Origin: JBBDLF01 sp040879025
GTDB taxonomy: Bacteria > Pseudomonadota > Gammaproteobacteria > Pseudomonadales > Pseudohongiellaceae
Assembly (NCBI GenBank): GCA_040879025.1
Contig: JBBDLF010000003.1
Coordinates: 130,506 to 194,505 of the forward strand
Direction of reading: 5' to 3'
Length of the DNA: 64,000 bases
Shown here one piece after another: positions 26,409-35,023 of the stretch. The notes under the pieces are model-generated. The model was given only the letters and a program-made list of their open reading frames with translations. It did not search any database and was not told the origin of the DNA. A program made the position numbers and the translations under genes. Every line of letters starts with the position of its first letter. The first letter of the stretch is position 1.

Positions 26409-28602
26409 CCGGCGAAGGTCCAAATGACAACCAGGTTTGATTCACCTGTTGATGGACACCCGGCCTGCTCCAGTCGCAAACTCCCTCCGGAAATATGCCT
26501 TCCAGTCGCTGCCGCTCTTCCGCACTGAACTCAACGGAATAATCGGCGTAGTCTATCGGCTTCAGCTCGCATTTGAGCACATCGTTACTCAATGGTCCGC
26601 CCGCCACCAGGCGAAGTCCTGCATGAGGCGGATAAAGGGCATTGCAACTGCCTTCATTGTTATCGAACAATCGGTCCATATTGAACGTGGCCGGCTCGAC
26701 GATATGTTCACCACTGGGCGCAATACAGTCATCCTGCAACCCCGCCGGCTTATTGGCGACAATCTTGGCAAGCGTGTCTGTATTGGACTTGTCCGCCGCA
26801 ATATTGGCGAGCCAGCGATCCATGAATTCCAGATTCTCATCAGCCAGTGATGTCTCCCGTGAATGCCGGCGAATCACGTAATTATCGGCGTGACCGTTGT
26901 CGCGCTCCAGACGCGCCCGGGTGACGAACGAGTACACGCTGGCGTGGAAATTTCCAACATCATCCAGATAACTTCGGTCGTCTATGATGGGCACCTGGGA
27001 GAGACCTGCGCCGCCACTGGTAACCCGGCCGGTCTGGTAGGCGATTCGGACCGCCTCCTCATCGGCGACAGTGCGTTGGGAACGCGAATTGACGTCGATG
27101 TCCCAGCCGCCGAAGTTTTCATTCAAATCCAGAAACAGGGCGGTGTCGATCAGACCTTCATTCAAGGCCGCCAGCCCGTACTGAACGCCGACATTATCAT
27201 GAGGGCTGCGCGCAAACATCCGTTCACTGTTGATGTCGGCGTACAATTTCTCACCAAAAATATTCCGCATGCCGTCGTAAATAGAACACCTGACCCCTTC
27301 CGGGTTGCTCCGGGGATGATAACGGGCCTCCGGAGGAACCTGTGCTGAACAATCATCCGCTGCGATACGTTTTGGTCTCTCGCCGAGGGAGGTTTCGCAC
27401 AAATACCAGACGGGCCAGCCACCGATAGCCGCCTTGGTATCGTCGCTCAGCCCCCTTGCGGGATCGTTGGCGAACTCCCGGAGCAGACTGGCGCACTCCT
27501 GCGAATCGGTAAAATAGGTGACGGCGTCGGCAAAAGTGGAACTGGGCATCAAGCCGTCGAGAATGCCCGGGTAGGCGCCGGCTATCAGCAGCTGCTGCAT
27601 CGCACCGCCGGATCCACCGCTGCCGATCGTATAACGCGGCACGCCAAGGGTCTCGATCAGCCGTTCCTTAACCATCATCGCGGTTTCCGCGGAAAGCACG
27701 TCATTGCAACCACCCTGGGCGTTGACATTCAGCGTGGAGGAAGCGACCGCGTAACCTTTGCTCAGCATATTGTCACGCAGCACACCGGCGGTGGAATTGG
27801 CCTGAAAATAGCCGGCCTCGCAACCTCCACCAAAGGTATATACCAAGCGCCGGTTCCAGTTGCCGTCCTGCCGCAGCGGCGAAGGTTCGCCTGCCGCCGG
27901 GTCATGCAACACCGCAAACTGATAAATGGCGCGATTGAGGGTGCCGGTTTCAATCCGCACTATATAGGGAACTTCCCGGCTTTCGTTGGTGGTGGTGAAC
28001 GCCAGGTCCGACGGTCTCGCGGCCAGGTCGGCCAACGGCAGGAAACCGGCATCGGTGTCTGTGGAGCGATACACATAATCCACCCGTGTTGGCAGCGTGC
28101 AGTTGGCGTCGGTCACACTGTCATCCAGAAACTCACCGTTGCCTATGGCAAACCGGCGTTTCCCGCCATCGCTGTCAGGGGTGATCTCATTGAGGCAGTA
28201 ATACGGATCTTGCCAGGGTCCTGAAAAGATGGGTCCGGTCGCAGGATAATTGACCAGTTCCAGTTGTGCGACGGCGTCACCGAGTTCCACCCCGATCATA
28301 TTGCTGCCGTCAGCCAATCCCGTCACGAGGGCACGGTAGGTGTGCACACCGCCGCCTTCATCATCGTCTTCAGCCGACACCGGCAGCAACGGCACATCGG
28401 CCACCGCACCATTGATCAGCAACCGCATTTCGTCACCGGACTCGGCAGAACTTCTCACCTCCATAAGCACATCACCGCCGCTTACCAGATGAGGTTGATT
28501 TGAAAGTACACTAACCGTCAACTGCACCGGTCGCTGGTCTTGCGGCGAGCAGGCAAGCAAAACGAAGGCGACGAGGGCAACAAGGCCGGATTTTATGCGC
28601 AT
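26389..28602 (-). CDS. DUF6351 family lipoprotein (alpha/beta-hydrolase-like)
   Basis: 737 residues from the ATG at 28602. It starts with a lipoprotein signal (GLVALVAFVLLACSPQ, Cys near residue 17). The N-terminal beta-rich domain (residues 25-130) is followed by a hydrolase-like body: VYTFGGGCEAGYFQ near 254, GYAVASSTLNVNAQGGCN near 284 and YTIGSGGSGGAMQQLLIAGA near 325, where GSGGSGG has the look of a nucleophile elbow. Numerous Cys residues suggest disulfides and a periplasmic or surface location. DUF6351 proteins are thought to be esterase-like (tannase/feruloyl-esterase-related), but activity is unproven. It converges with the DUF2059-like gene. Confidence 0.8.
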   Translation of the reverse strand: MRIKSGLVALVAFVLLACSPQDQRPVQLTVSVLSNQPHLVSGGDVLMEVRSSAESGDEMRLLINGAVADVPLLPVSAEDDDEGGGVHTYRALVTGLADGSNMIGVELGDAVAQLELVNYPATGPIFSGPWQDPYYCLNEITPDSDGGKRRFAIGNGEFLDDSVTDANCTLPTRVDYVYRSTDTDAGFLPLADLAARPSDLAFTTTNESREVPYIVRIETGTLNRAIYQFAVLHDPAAGEPSPLRQDGNWNRRLVYTFGGGCEAGYFQANSTAGVLRDNMLSKGYAVASSTLNVNAQGGCNDVLSAETAMMVKERLIETLGVPRYTIGSGGSGGAMQQLLIAGAYPGILDGLMPSSTFADAVTYFTDSQECASLLREFANDPARGLSDDTKAAIGGWPVWYLCETSLGERPKRIAADDCSAQVPPEARYHPRSNPEGVRCSIYDGMRNIFGEKLYADINSERMFARSPHDNVGVQYGLAALNEGLIDTALFLDLNENFGGWDIDVNSRSQRTVADEEAVRIAYQTGRVTSGGAGLSQVPIIDDRSYLDDVGNFHASVYSFVTRARLERDNGHADNYVIRRHSRETSLADENLEFMDRWLANIAADKSNTDTLAKIVANKPAGLQDDCIAPSGEHIVEPATFNMDRLFDNNEGSCNALYPPHAGLRLVAGGPLSNDVLKCELKPIDYADYSVEFSAEERQRLEGIFPEGVCDWSRPGVHQQVNQTWLSFGPSPVNRYQR

Positions 28603-28714
28603 TGGTCTTTTCCTTATCGGTTGCGGGGAATCGGCTGCATCAGGGTTGATGCCGCCATTATAGCCAGTGGATGATATGGAGCAATAGCATACAACCGGCA
28701 TTGCCCTGGTCGGA

Positions 28715-29200
28715 TCAGGGAAAAGTCGCATCATCCAGTGGCAACTCGGTTTTGTAGACTACCTGTTTCAGAGTAAAGCTCGACTGAATGTTGGCGACCC
28801 CCGGCGTGCGGGTGAGACGATCCGCGAGAAACCTTTCATAGCTGTCCAGATCGGGCACCACCACACGCAGAATGTAGTCAAAACTGCCTGTCATCAGGTA
28901 ACACTCCATCACTTCGCGATAGCGGGCGATACTGGTCTCAAACTGCTCCATGCTACCGCGCTCCTGACTGCGAAGCGTCACGTTGACGAAGATATTGATC
29001 GGCAACCCTACCGCTTTGGCATCAACCAGGGCCGCGTAGCGCTTGATTATGCCCGCCTGTTCCAGTGCCTTGACCCGACGCAGACAGGGGGACGGTGAAA
29101 GCCCCACGGCATCGGCCAGCTCGGTATTGGAGATCCGGCCATTCTGCTGAAGATGGCGCAGTATTCGATAATCTGTCCTGTCTAGCCTATTTACTGGCAT
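28715..29200 (-). CDS. Lrp/AsnC family transcriptional regulator
   Basis: 161 residues from the ATG at 29200, which has a strong AAGGAGG 6 bases upstream. The N-terminal helix-turn-helix (DRTDYRILRHLQQNGRISNT; ELADAVGLSPSPCLRRVKAL, residues 7-46) and C-terminal RAM ligand-binding domain (CYLMTGSFDYILRVVVPDLD near 106; PGVANIQSSFTLKQVVYKTE near 135) are typical. Lrp-type octamers sense amino acids. It is divergent from a stand-alone E1 dehydrogenase gene, the same arrangement as the mdeR regulator and mdeB in Pseudomonas putida, so it probably controls that gene. Confidence 0.92.
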   Translation of the reverse strand: MPVNRLDRTDYRILRHLQQNGRISNTELADAVGLSPSPCLRRVKALEQAGIIKRYAALVDAKAVGLPINIFVNVTLRSQERGSMEQFETSIARYREVMECYLMTGSFDYILRVVVPDLDSYERFLADRLTRTPGVANIQSSFTLKQVVYKTELPLDDATFP

Positions 29201-29292
29201 GATATGCCTCCTTGGTACCCTCTCTCGCCATTTCATTATTATTTGGCGCGCTACATTAGCATGATTTGCAATCCTGTGTTAACCGGAAAAGG

Positions 29293-29298
29293 TATAAT
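29293..29298 (+). promoter_or_regulatory. candidate -10 element of the E1 dehydrogenase gene
   Basis: A perfect TATAAT lies 34 bases before the ATG at 29332. A TTGCAA at 29266-29271 is 21 bases upstream, too far for a standard -35, so the promoter may depend on an activator such as the divergent Lrp-type protein (inference). Confidence 0.35.
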
Positions 29299-29331
29299 CA
29301 CAGTCATCTCGCGCTAACGAGGAACACAACT

Positions 29332-32016
29332 ATGTCTGATCCGGCAGAACGACCCGGCGGCATGGAGTCCGACGTACAGGAATGGCTGGAGGCCCTTGGC
29401 AATATTCACACTGTTTACGGTGACGCCGGCGTTAACTCCCTGTTGGCGAGCCTGCGAAGCTGGACCTGTGACCGCGGCATCGCGTTGGACCAGGACCAGT
29501 TGAATACGCCCTATCTGAATACCCTGGCGCCTCAGCTTGAACCCGCTTATCCGGGCGACCTGGCGCTGGAAAAACGCATCGAGAACATACTGCGCTGGAA
29601 TGCGATGGCCATGGTGCTGCGCGCACAGGATGCCGGCGGCGCGGTGGGCGGCCATATAGCCACCTATGCGTCTGCGGCAACCAGTATGGAAGTGGGCTTC
29701 AATCACTTCTTCCGCAAACGCGGTGCCGACTACGGCGGCGATCTGGTGATATTGCAGCCCCACGCCTCGCCGGGAGTTTATGCCCGCGCGTTTCTCGAAG
29801 GCAGACTGACGCGACAACAGCTGGATAATTTTCGTCGCGAACTGCAGCACGACGGCGGTTTACCCTCGTATCCCCACCCGCGACTGATGCCTGATTTCTG
29901 GCAGGTGCCCAATGCCTCCATGGGCCTTTCCACGCCGCTGGCGATCTATCAGGCGCGGTTCAGCCGCTATCTTGAAAACCGCGGCCTGAAAGCCAGGGCC
30001 GGCGGCAAGGTATGGTGTTTCATCGGCGATGGCGAAGCCGATGAGCCGGAAGTTATCGGAACCATCAATATGGCCGCAAGGGAGCGGCTGGACAATCTCA
30101 TTCTTGTGGTGAATTGCAACCTGCAACGTCTGGATGGACCGGTGCGCGGAAACGGAAAGATCATCCAGGAACTGGAATCTTCATTCCATGGTGCCGGATG
30201 GAATGTCATCAAGGTGATCTGGGGTAGCGGCTGGGATACGCTGCTGGCACAAGATCAAAAGGGCATTTTGCGTCGCCGCATGGAAGAGTGCCTGGATGGG
30301 GACTATCAGCGCTATTCCATTCTCCCCGGTGACCGCCAGAGGGAACATTGGGTGGATGGCAACCCCGAACTGGAGCGGATGATGAATTCCCTCACCGACG
30401 AGGAACTGCGACAGATCAAGCGTGGCGGCCAGGACCCTGTCAAGATTTTCGCGGCGTACCAAAAGGCGCTGGACCAGGCGAATGGAAAGCCCACCGTGAT
30501 TCTGGTCAAAACCGTCAAGGGCGATGGCATGGGACAGGGAAGCGAAGGCAGCAATACCGTTCACCAGAAGAAGAACCTCGACGCAGCACAGAGAATTCAG
30601 TGTGCGAGAAATTTTGGCATACCTTTGCCGGAGGATGCCGTCGCCCGTGCTGAATTTTATTGTCCCGCCGAGGACAGTGCGGAACTGAGCTATTTGCGTA
30701 CACACCGGGACCGACTCGGCGGATTCATTCCTGAACGAACGGTTGAATGCGAGTCATTGCAAGCCCCTCCGCTGGATTTTTTCGCATCGACATTGCGCGG
30801 TTCCGGTGACAAATCCCAGTCCACCACACTGGCACTGATCAGGATGCTGGCAGCCCTGCTGCGCCATCCTGCCCTGGGCAAGTATATTGTACCCATTGTG
30901 CCTGACGAGGCCAGGACCTTCGGGCTGGATGCCCTGTTCAAGGTGGCCGGAATTTTCTCACTGGGCGGGCAGCAATATACCCCGGTTGATGCCGATACGC
31001 TGATGGCCTACCGCGAGGCGGAAGACGGGCAGATACTGCAGGAGGGTATTTGCGAGACCGGGGCACTGGCTTCGTTTCTGGCCGCGGGTACCGCCTATTC
31101 CATTCACGGCGTGCCGACCATTCCGTTTTATATTTTCTATTCCATTTTCGGCTTCCAACGCGTCGGCGACATGATCTGGAGTGGCGGCGACATGATGTGC
31201 CGCGGCTTCCTTGTTGGTGGTACCGCCGGACGCACCACGCTTAATGGTGAAGGACTGCAGCATCAGGACGGTCATTCCCACATTCTTGCCAGCACTTACC
31301 CCAACCTGATCAGTTACGACCCGGCATTCGGCTACGAGATTGCCGTCATTATCCGTGACGGTATCCGCCGGATGTATCAAGAACAGGAAAAGGTTTTTTA
31401 TTACCTTACGGCCTATAACGAAAACTATGTGATGCCCGCAATGCCGGAAGATGAAAACCTGGAACAGGGGATTATAAAAGGTGCGTATTGCTATCGTGGG
31501 CCGCGCGCCAGGGCGAAGCACAAACTCAGTGTTCATCTGCTGGCCAGTGGCGCGATTATGCAACAGGCATTGCAGGCGGCGGACACGCTCGCTGAGAAAG
31601 GCTGTCGTGTGCATCTGTGGAGCGTAACCAGCTTTATCGAACTGGCCCGCGACGCACAAAGCTGTGACCGCTGGAATCGCCTGCACCCCTTGTCGTCACC
31701 GCGTGAACCCTACCTGCAATCTTTGTTCGCCGGGCATGACGGCGTTTTCGTTGCAGTCACCGATTACATGAAGACGCTGCCCATTGGCATCGCGCCGTGG
31801 ATGCCCGCGAATTATACCGTGCTGGGGACCGACGGTTTCGGCTTGAGCGAAACTCGCGCGGCGTTGCGGGATTACTTCGAAATCAGCGCCGACTATGTGG
31901 TGCACGCGACGCTTGTTGCGTTATACCGGGATCAGCGATTGAAGAAAGACGAACTGGTCGGGCTGACGGCTGGGTTGAACATTGATCCGGACAAGGTCGA
32001 CCCGGCGACCAAATAA
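29332..32016 (+). CDS. homodimeric 2-oxo-acid (pyruvate/2-oxobutyrate) dehydrogenase E1 component
   Basis: 894 residues from the ATG at 29332 (GAGG 9 bases upstream). It is an AceE-type thiamine-diphosphate enzyme: HIATYASAATSMEVGFNHFF near 112-131, the ThDP/Mg motif GDGEADEPEVIGTINMAARE near 230 ending in NCNLQRLDGPVRGNGKI, and a transketolase-like pyrimidine domain (DEARTFGLDALFKVAGIFS near 523; GGTAGRTTLNGEGLQHQDGH near 629). E1 decarboxylates the keto acid and acylates the E2 lipoyl group. No aceF or lpd follows, so it must borrow E2/E3 from elsewhere. Together with the divergent Lrp-type gene it matches the MdeB (2-oxobutyrate) type better than housekeeping AceE, though no methionine gamma-lyase gene is here. 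Confidence 0.92.
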   Translation: MSDPAERPGGMESDVQEWLEALGNIHTVYGDAGVNSLLASLRSWTCDRGIALDQDQLNTPYLNTLAPQLEPAYPGDLALEKRIENILRWNAMAMVLRAQDAGGAVGGHIATYASAATSMEVGFNHFFRKRGADYGGDLVILQPHASPGVYARAFLEGRLTRQQLDNFRRELQHDGGLPSYPHPRLMPDFWQVPNASMGLSTPLAIYQARFSRYLENRGLKARAGGKVWCFIGDGEADEPEVIGTINMAARERLDNLILVVNCNLQRLDGPVRGNGKIIQELESSFHGAGWNVIKVIWGSGWDTLLAQDQKGILRRRMEECLDGDYQRYSILPGDRQREHWVDGNPELERMMNSLTDEELRQIKRGGQDPVKIFAAYQKALDQANGKPTVILVKTVKGDGMGQGSEGSNTVHQKKNLDAAQRIQCARNFGIPLPEDAVARAEFYCPAEDSAELSYLRTHRDRLGGFIPERTVECESLQAPPLDFFASTLRGSGDKSQSTTLALIRMLAALLRHPALGKYIVPIVPDEARTFGLDALFKVAGIFSLGGQQYTPVDADTLMAYREAEDGQILQEGICETGALASFLAAGTAYSIHGVPTIPFYIFYSIFGFQRVGDMIWSGGDMMCRGFLVGGTAGRTTLNGEGLQHQDGHSHILASTYPNLISYDPAFGYEIAVIIRDGIRRMYQEQEKVFYYLTAYNENYVMPAMPEDENLEQGIIKGAYCYRGPRARAKHKLSVHLLASGAIMQQALQAADTLAEKGCRVHLWSVTSFIELARDAQSCDRWNRLHPLSSPREPYLQSLFAGHDGVFVAVTDYMKTLPIGIAPWMPANYTVLGTDGFGLSETRAALRDYFEISADYVVHATLVALYRDQRLKKDELVGLTAGLNIDPDKVDPATK

Positions 32017-32055
32017 ATTCGGTCGCTTTTCTGCGGCCAGCCTGACGCCTGTTGC

Positions 32056-32844
32056 CTAATGAGTCATTGAGTACATGAGGTAGTTGATGCCCAACTGGTA
32101 GGCCATGTTGGCATAGCGCGTGGGATAGGCCGGATGGTAGGTGTGTTCCCAGCCGTCGCCCATGTCCGAATTCCAGTTGGCCAGCACCATGATACGGCCG
32201 TGATCATCAAGAATGGCGTGGTTGCTGGCGTGGTCTATACCCTGTTCACCATACTCCTGGGTTCGTCCCAGTGCCGGAATCAACTGGGGTCCTTCGATAT
32301 CGTAGTAGCAGTGAAATATTTCGTGGTCAGACGGCAATTCAACGATCTCGCGATCCGGGAAAATCATCGAGAAGGCCGCCTCGAAGTTATCCCACTCCCG
32401 CTCACCCCAGAAATCATCAATCAGCAAAAATCCGCCCCTTAGCAGATACTCCCTGATGTTTTCTGTTTCCTCGGGAGTCAGGGTGATGCCACCGCCCTGC
32501 CCAACCTCCAGCATATAGAGAAACGGATAATCGAAAATCTGCTCGTCATCCAGGCGCAGTACGATGGGATCACTCATGACCCTGATATTGGTGAGCCGGG
32601 ATACCCCACGCAAAAAGTTCATGTCGGCATCGGGAAAATCGATACTCCAGGGGCCTCCGCGAAAGCCTCCGTAGCCGCTGCTGTAATAGGAATCGAACTG
32701 TACCCGGACAAAGTTGAATTCACCCGCGCCATCGTAGCCAGGTGCAAAATCTCCGGTATTGCCTCTCAGGGAATTGACCTGACCCAGCAGGGCGGGACTC
32801 CACAGCAGTATGACGGGAACCAGAACAAGCGATAATTTTTGCAT
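32056..32844 (-). CDS. DUF4159 domain exported protein
   Basis: 262 residues from the ATG at 32844, which starts a clean signal peptide (MQKLSLVLVPVILLWSPALL, cut near LGQ); an upstream ATG at 32907 would add 21 residues. DUF4159 features: FNFVRVQFDSYYSSGY near 43, WSIDFPDADMNFLRGVSRLT near 65, FLYMLEVGQGGGITLTPEE near 105, LRGGFLLIDDFWGEREWDNF near 130-149 and NWNSDMGDGWEHTYHP near 227. The domain resembles a glutamine-amidotransferase-like/flavodoxin fold of unknown role. Probably periplasmic. It precedes no obvious partner; the ChaN-like gene lies upstream on the same strand. Confidence 0.82.
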   Translation of the reverse strand: MQKLSLVLVPVILLWSPALLGQVNSLRGNTGDFAPGYDGAGEFNFVRVQFDSYYSSGYGGFRGGPWSIDFPDADMNFLRGVSRLTNIRVMSDPIVLRLDDEQIFDYPFLYMLEVGQGGGITLTPEETENIREYLLRGGFLLIDDFWGEREWDNFEAAFSMIFPDREIVELPSDHEIFHCYYDIEGPQLIPALGRTQEYGEQGIDHASNHAILDDHGRIMVLANWNSDMGDGWEHTYHPAYPTRYANMAYQLGINYLMYSMTH

Positions 32845-32937
32845 GAGTCCGATGGTCGGGGCAGATTCGTGAATTCCCAGTTTCCTGAAATCGAAGCACA
32901 AATTCAAGCAACACCTCCTGAGATAAAACCACTTCGG

Positions 32938-33948
32938 CTAGCGCAATGAAGCGCAGTAATCCTCACTGCTTATCGCCGGCGTAAACCACAGATAGTCATA
33001 GGCGGCGATTTCGCCGAATCGGTCCAGATAAGACTGTGGATTTTCCAGCCCCGCATCCACTTCGAGAAGTGCCAGGGTCACGGTAGCCGACGCGCCGGCC
33101 GGATCCAGAATGCGAATGTAGTTCGGGACCCCAAGGTCATGCCGTATATGATAATTGCCGGCTATCAAAACGGCAGGTTGTTGCGGGCGGGCGAGATCAG
33201 GGGCGACCAGGCTCCCGGCCATCGAGTAGTCCCTGGCCTGCTGCACGCGTACCATGGCCGGAAACTGGCTTGCAGGCAACAGGCTGCAGTGGCTTTCGTC
33301 GATGTCGCTGTTCAGTCGTGCAACCACGTCCTCGCTCAGCGCCGCGGCGACCTCCTCGTCAAGCGGTTCCTGATAGATATTTCGAACTTCTTCGTCCGTG
33401 ATATTGGCGGCATTGATCGGAATCTCCGATGTGAGTGCGGCAAATATCAACGGACCGTAGAACTCCCAGTTCCAGCCTTGCTCATCCCATTGCAGATATT
33501 GCCTCAAAGCTTCCAGCGTCTCCAGGTTCTGGTCCCGGATTCCCTCCAGGCGTTGTTGGCTGTCACGCATTATCATTTCAAATGAAATAAGCGAGACAGC
33601 ATCGTCCGCCAGGAGCCGGGTGACAATTTCAAGCTGAAGGGTGTGATGGTCAGGATTGTCGTGTTTTTCCCCCAGCAGGAAATAGCGGCTTGACGCGATG
33701 GCGTCAACCAGTTCTTCAGACGTCACGAAACGTTCGGAGCCACTATGCCAGATGCTCCCAACCAGGGGGTGATCGCGGTTCAGCGATGACTTCCAGTCAG
33801 GTACCGCCAGGCTTTGCGCCTGAGCGGCAACACCGGCACATGCCAACACGCAGGTAAACGACAACGTCTTGGTGATGATCGTGATGAGATTGTCCGCTGA
33901 CCGGTTAATCGACGCCTCCCATGGCGAGCCATTGCTGGTATATTTCAT
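32938..33948 (-). CDS. ChaN-like haem-binding-fold (DUF399) protein
   Basis: About 336 residues. The start is uncertain: the ATG at 33948 overlaps the cytochrome gene by 44 bases and has GGAG only 2 bases away; no other ATG precedes the hydrophobic signal (LITIITKTLSFTCVLACAGV, cut near AAQA). The body matches the ChaN/Tiki-like family: SRYFLLGEKHDNPDHHTLQL near 90-109 (the GExHDxxxHH motif), VSLISFEMIMRDSQQ near 124 and VLIAGNYHIRHDLGVPNYI near 265 (the second His pair, G-x-x-H-x-R-x-D-x-G). Family members bind haem or act as metal-dependent peptidases. Periplasmic location is inferred from the signal. Confidence 0.8.
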   Translation of the reverse strand: MKYTSNGSPWEASINRSADNLITIITKTLSFTCVLACAGVAAQAQSLAVPDWKSSLNRDHPLVGSIWHSGSERFVTSEELVDAIASSRYFLLGEKHDNPDHHTLQLEIVTRLLADDAVSLISFEMIMRDSQQRLEGIRDQNLETLEALRQYLQWDEQGWNWEFYGPLIFAALTSEIPINAANITDEEVRNIYQEPLDEEVAAALSEDVVARLNSDIDESHCSLLPASQFPAMVRVQQARDYSMAGSLVAPDLARPQQPAVLIAGNYHIRHDLGVPNYIRILDPAGASATVTLALLEVDAGLENPQSYLDRFGEIAAYDYLWFTPAISSEDYCASLR

Positions 33949-34366
33949 CGCTCCAGTGGCTTTGGAACCAGGCGATAACCGCGCGCTTTTCCGCGTTATC
34001 AAGCACCTGGCCAAAGGCCGGCATACTGCCTCCCATCGGAACACCGCCCTGATCAATGACCTGCATGAGAACGCGGTGATGCCAGGCATGCGCACTGCCG
34101 TCCAGCGGTGGCGCGGGAAAGTTGCCATCGGGAAGCCGCTGTTGCCAGTCTTCGGCCAGTCCCTGGGCCCTGTCGCCATGACATACCGCGCAATGCTCCC
34201 TGAAAAGCAATCGACCCGATTCGACCTGGACCTCACTATACCACCGCCCCGTGCCGTCATGGCTTTCACCCGGGTCGCCGGTCTGCTCGGAACGGTCGCA
34301 ACCGGCCGCCAGTAGTGAAACCAGAGCAAGTGACACGGCGACCGGTCTGGTCCATAGCATAATCAT
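33905..34366 (-). CDS. c-type cytochrome lipoprotein
   Basis: 153 residues. The signal ends in a lipobox (LALVSLLAAGCDR, Cys near 23). One haem c site, CAVCH (Cys near residues 59 and 62), is followed by a GDRAQGLAEDW segment; the distal Met is probably in MGGSMPAF near 115. It is a small class I cytochrome, membrane-tethered and periplasmic, for electron transfer. The start overlaps the stop of the SixA-like gene (ATGA) and its end overlaps the likely start of the ChaN-like gene, so the three form a transcription unit. Electron partner unknown. Confidence 0.88.
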   Translation of the reverse strand: MIMLWTRPVAVSLALVSLLAAGCDRSEQTGDPGESHDGTGRWYSEVQVESGRLLFREHCAVCHGDRAQGLAEDWQQRLPDGNFPAPPLDGSAHAWHHRVLMQVIDQGGVPMGGSMPAFGQVLDNAEKRAVIAWFQSHWSDEIYQQWLAMGGVD

Positions 34367-34860
34367 GCCTCGGTCTTTTTCGGAAAGTCAAAGCTGACCA
34401 GGGTCGCTTCGCCAAAGTCGATATCGCCCCATTGCTCCACCGGCAGAGAAAGTTCAACCAATCCCGAGGTGGGCATAGTATCGATTTGACTGTTGCTCAG
34501 CGCATTGGCGAAATCTGTAATCGCTGGGTTATGCCCGATGAGCATTGCCGTATCGCACTCTTCATCCACGGAACGCGTCGCCTTCAGGAACATGCCGCTG
34601 CCCGCGAAATACAGTTCCGGGTTGGCGATTACTTCCGCTTCAGGGAACCCGATGGCGTCGGCGAAGAGTTTTGCCGTGGTCTTGGCCCGCAGTGCCGGGC
34701 TGGTGATAATGCTGCCGATTGTGACGCCCCGCCGCAAAAAGCGTTCGGCCATTAACGGCACGTCCGCTGTGCCGCGTTCGTTTAACGGCCGTTCGAAGTC
34801 TTTGAGTTGTGCGTCGCTCCAGCTTGATTTAGCGTGCCGGAGCAGGAAAAGTGTTTTCAT
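34363..34860 (-). CDS. SixA-like histidine phosphatase
   Basis: 165 residues from the ATG at 34860. The branch-1 histidine phosphatase signature LRHAKSSW (residues 7-14) carries the phospho-accepting His; DFERPLNERG near 21, SPALRAKTTA near 54 and the second catalytic His in LIGHNPAITDFANAL near 109 complete the active site. SixA removes phosphate from phosphohistidine of His-containing phosphocarriers such as PtsP/NPr-type proteins; whether this protein does so is inference. Cytoplasmic. Its stop overlaps the cytochrome start by ATGA. Confidence 0.9.
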   Translation of the reverse strand: MKTLFLLRHAKSSWSDAQLKDFERPLNERGTADVPLMAERFLRRGVTIGSIITSPALRAKTTAKLFADAIGFPEAEVIANPELYFAGSGMFLKATRSVDEECDTAMLIGHNPAITDFANALSNSQIDTMPTSGLVELSLPVEQWGDIDFGEATLVSFDFPKKTEA

Positions 34861-35023
34861 TAAGCAGTCAGCGGAGCGACGAAGAGTCCGGGATTTATCA
34901 AGTGTGAAGGATACAGGACAGCGGACTTGTGCTGCCAAGAACGCCCTTATACCGCAATTCCACTGGTAAAACCAGACAAAGCGGCCACAGGCACGATGCC
35001 AGTCACGCGCACCGGAACCCGTA

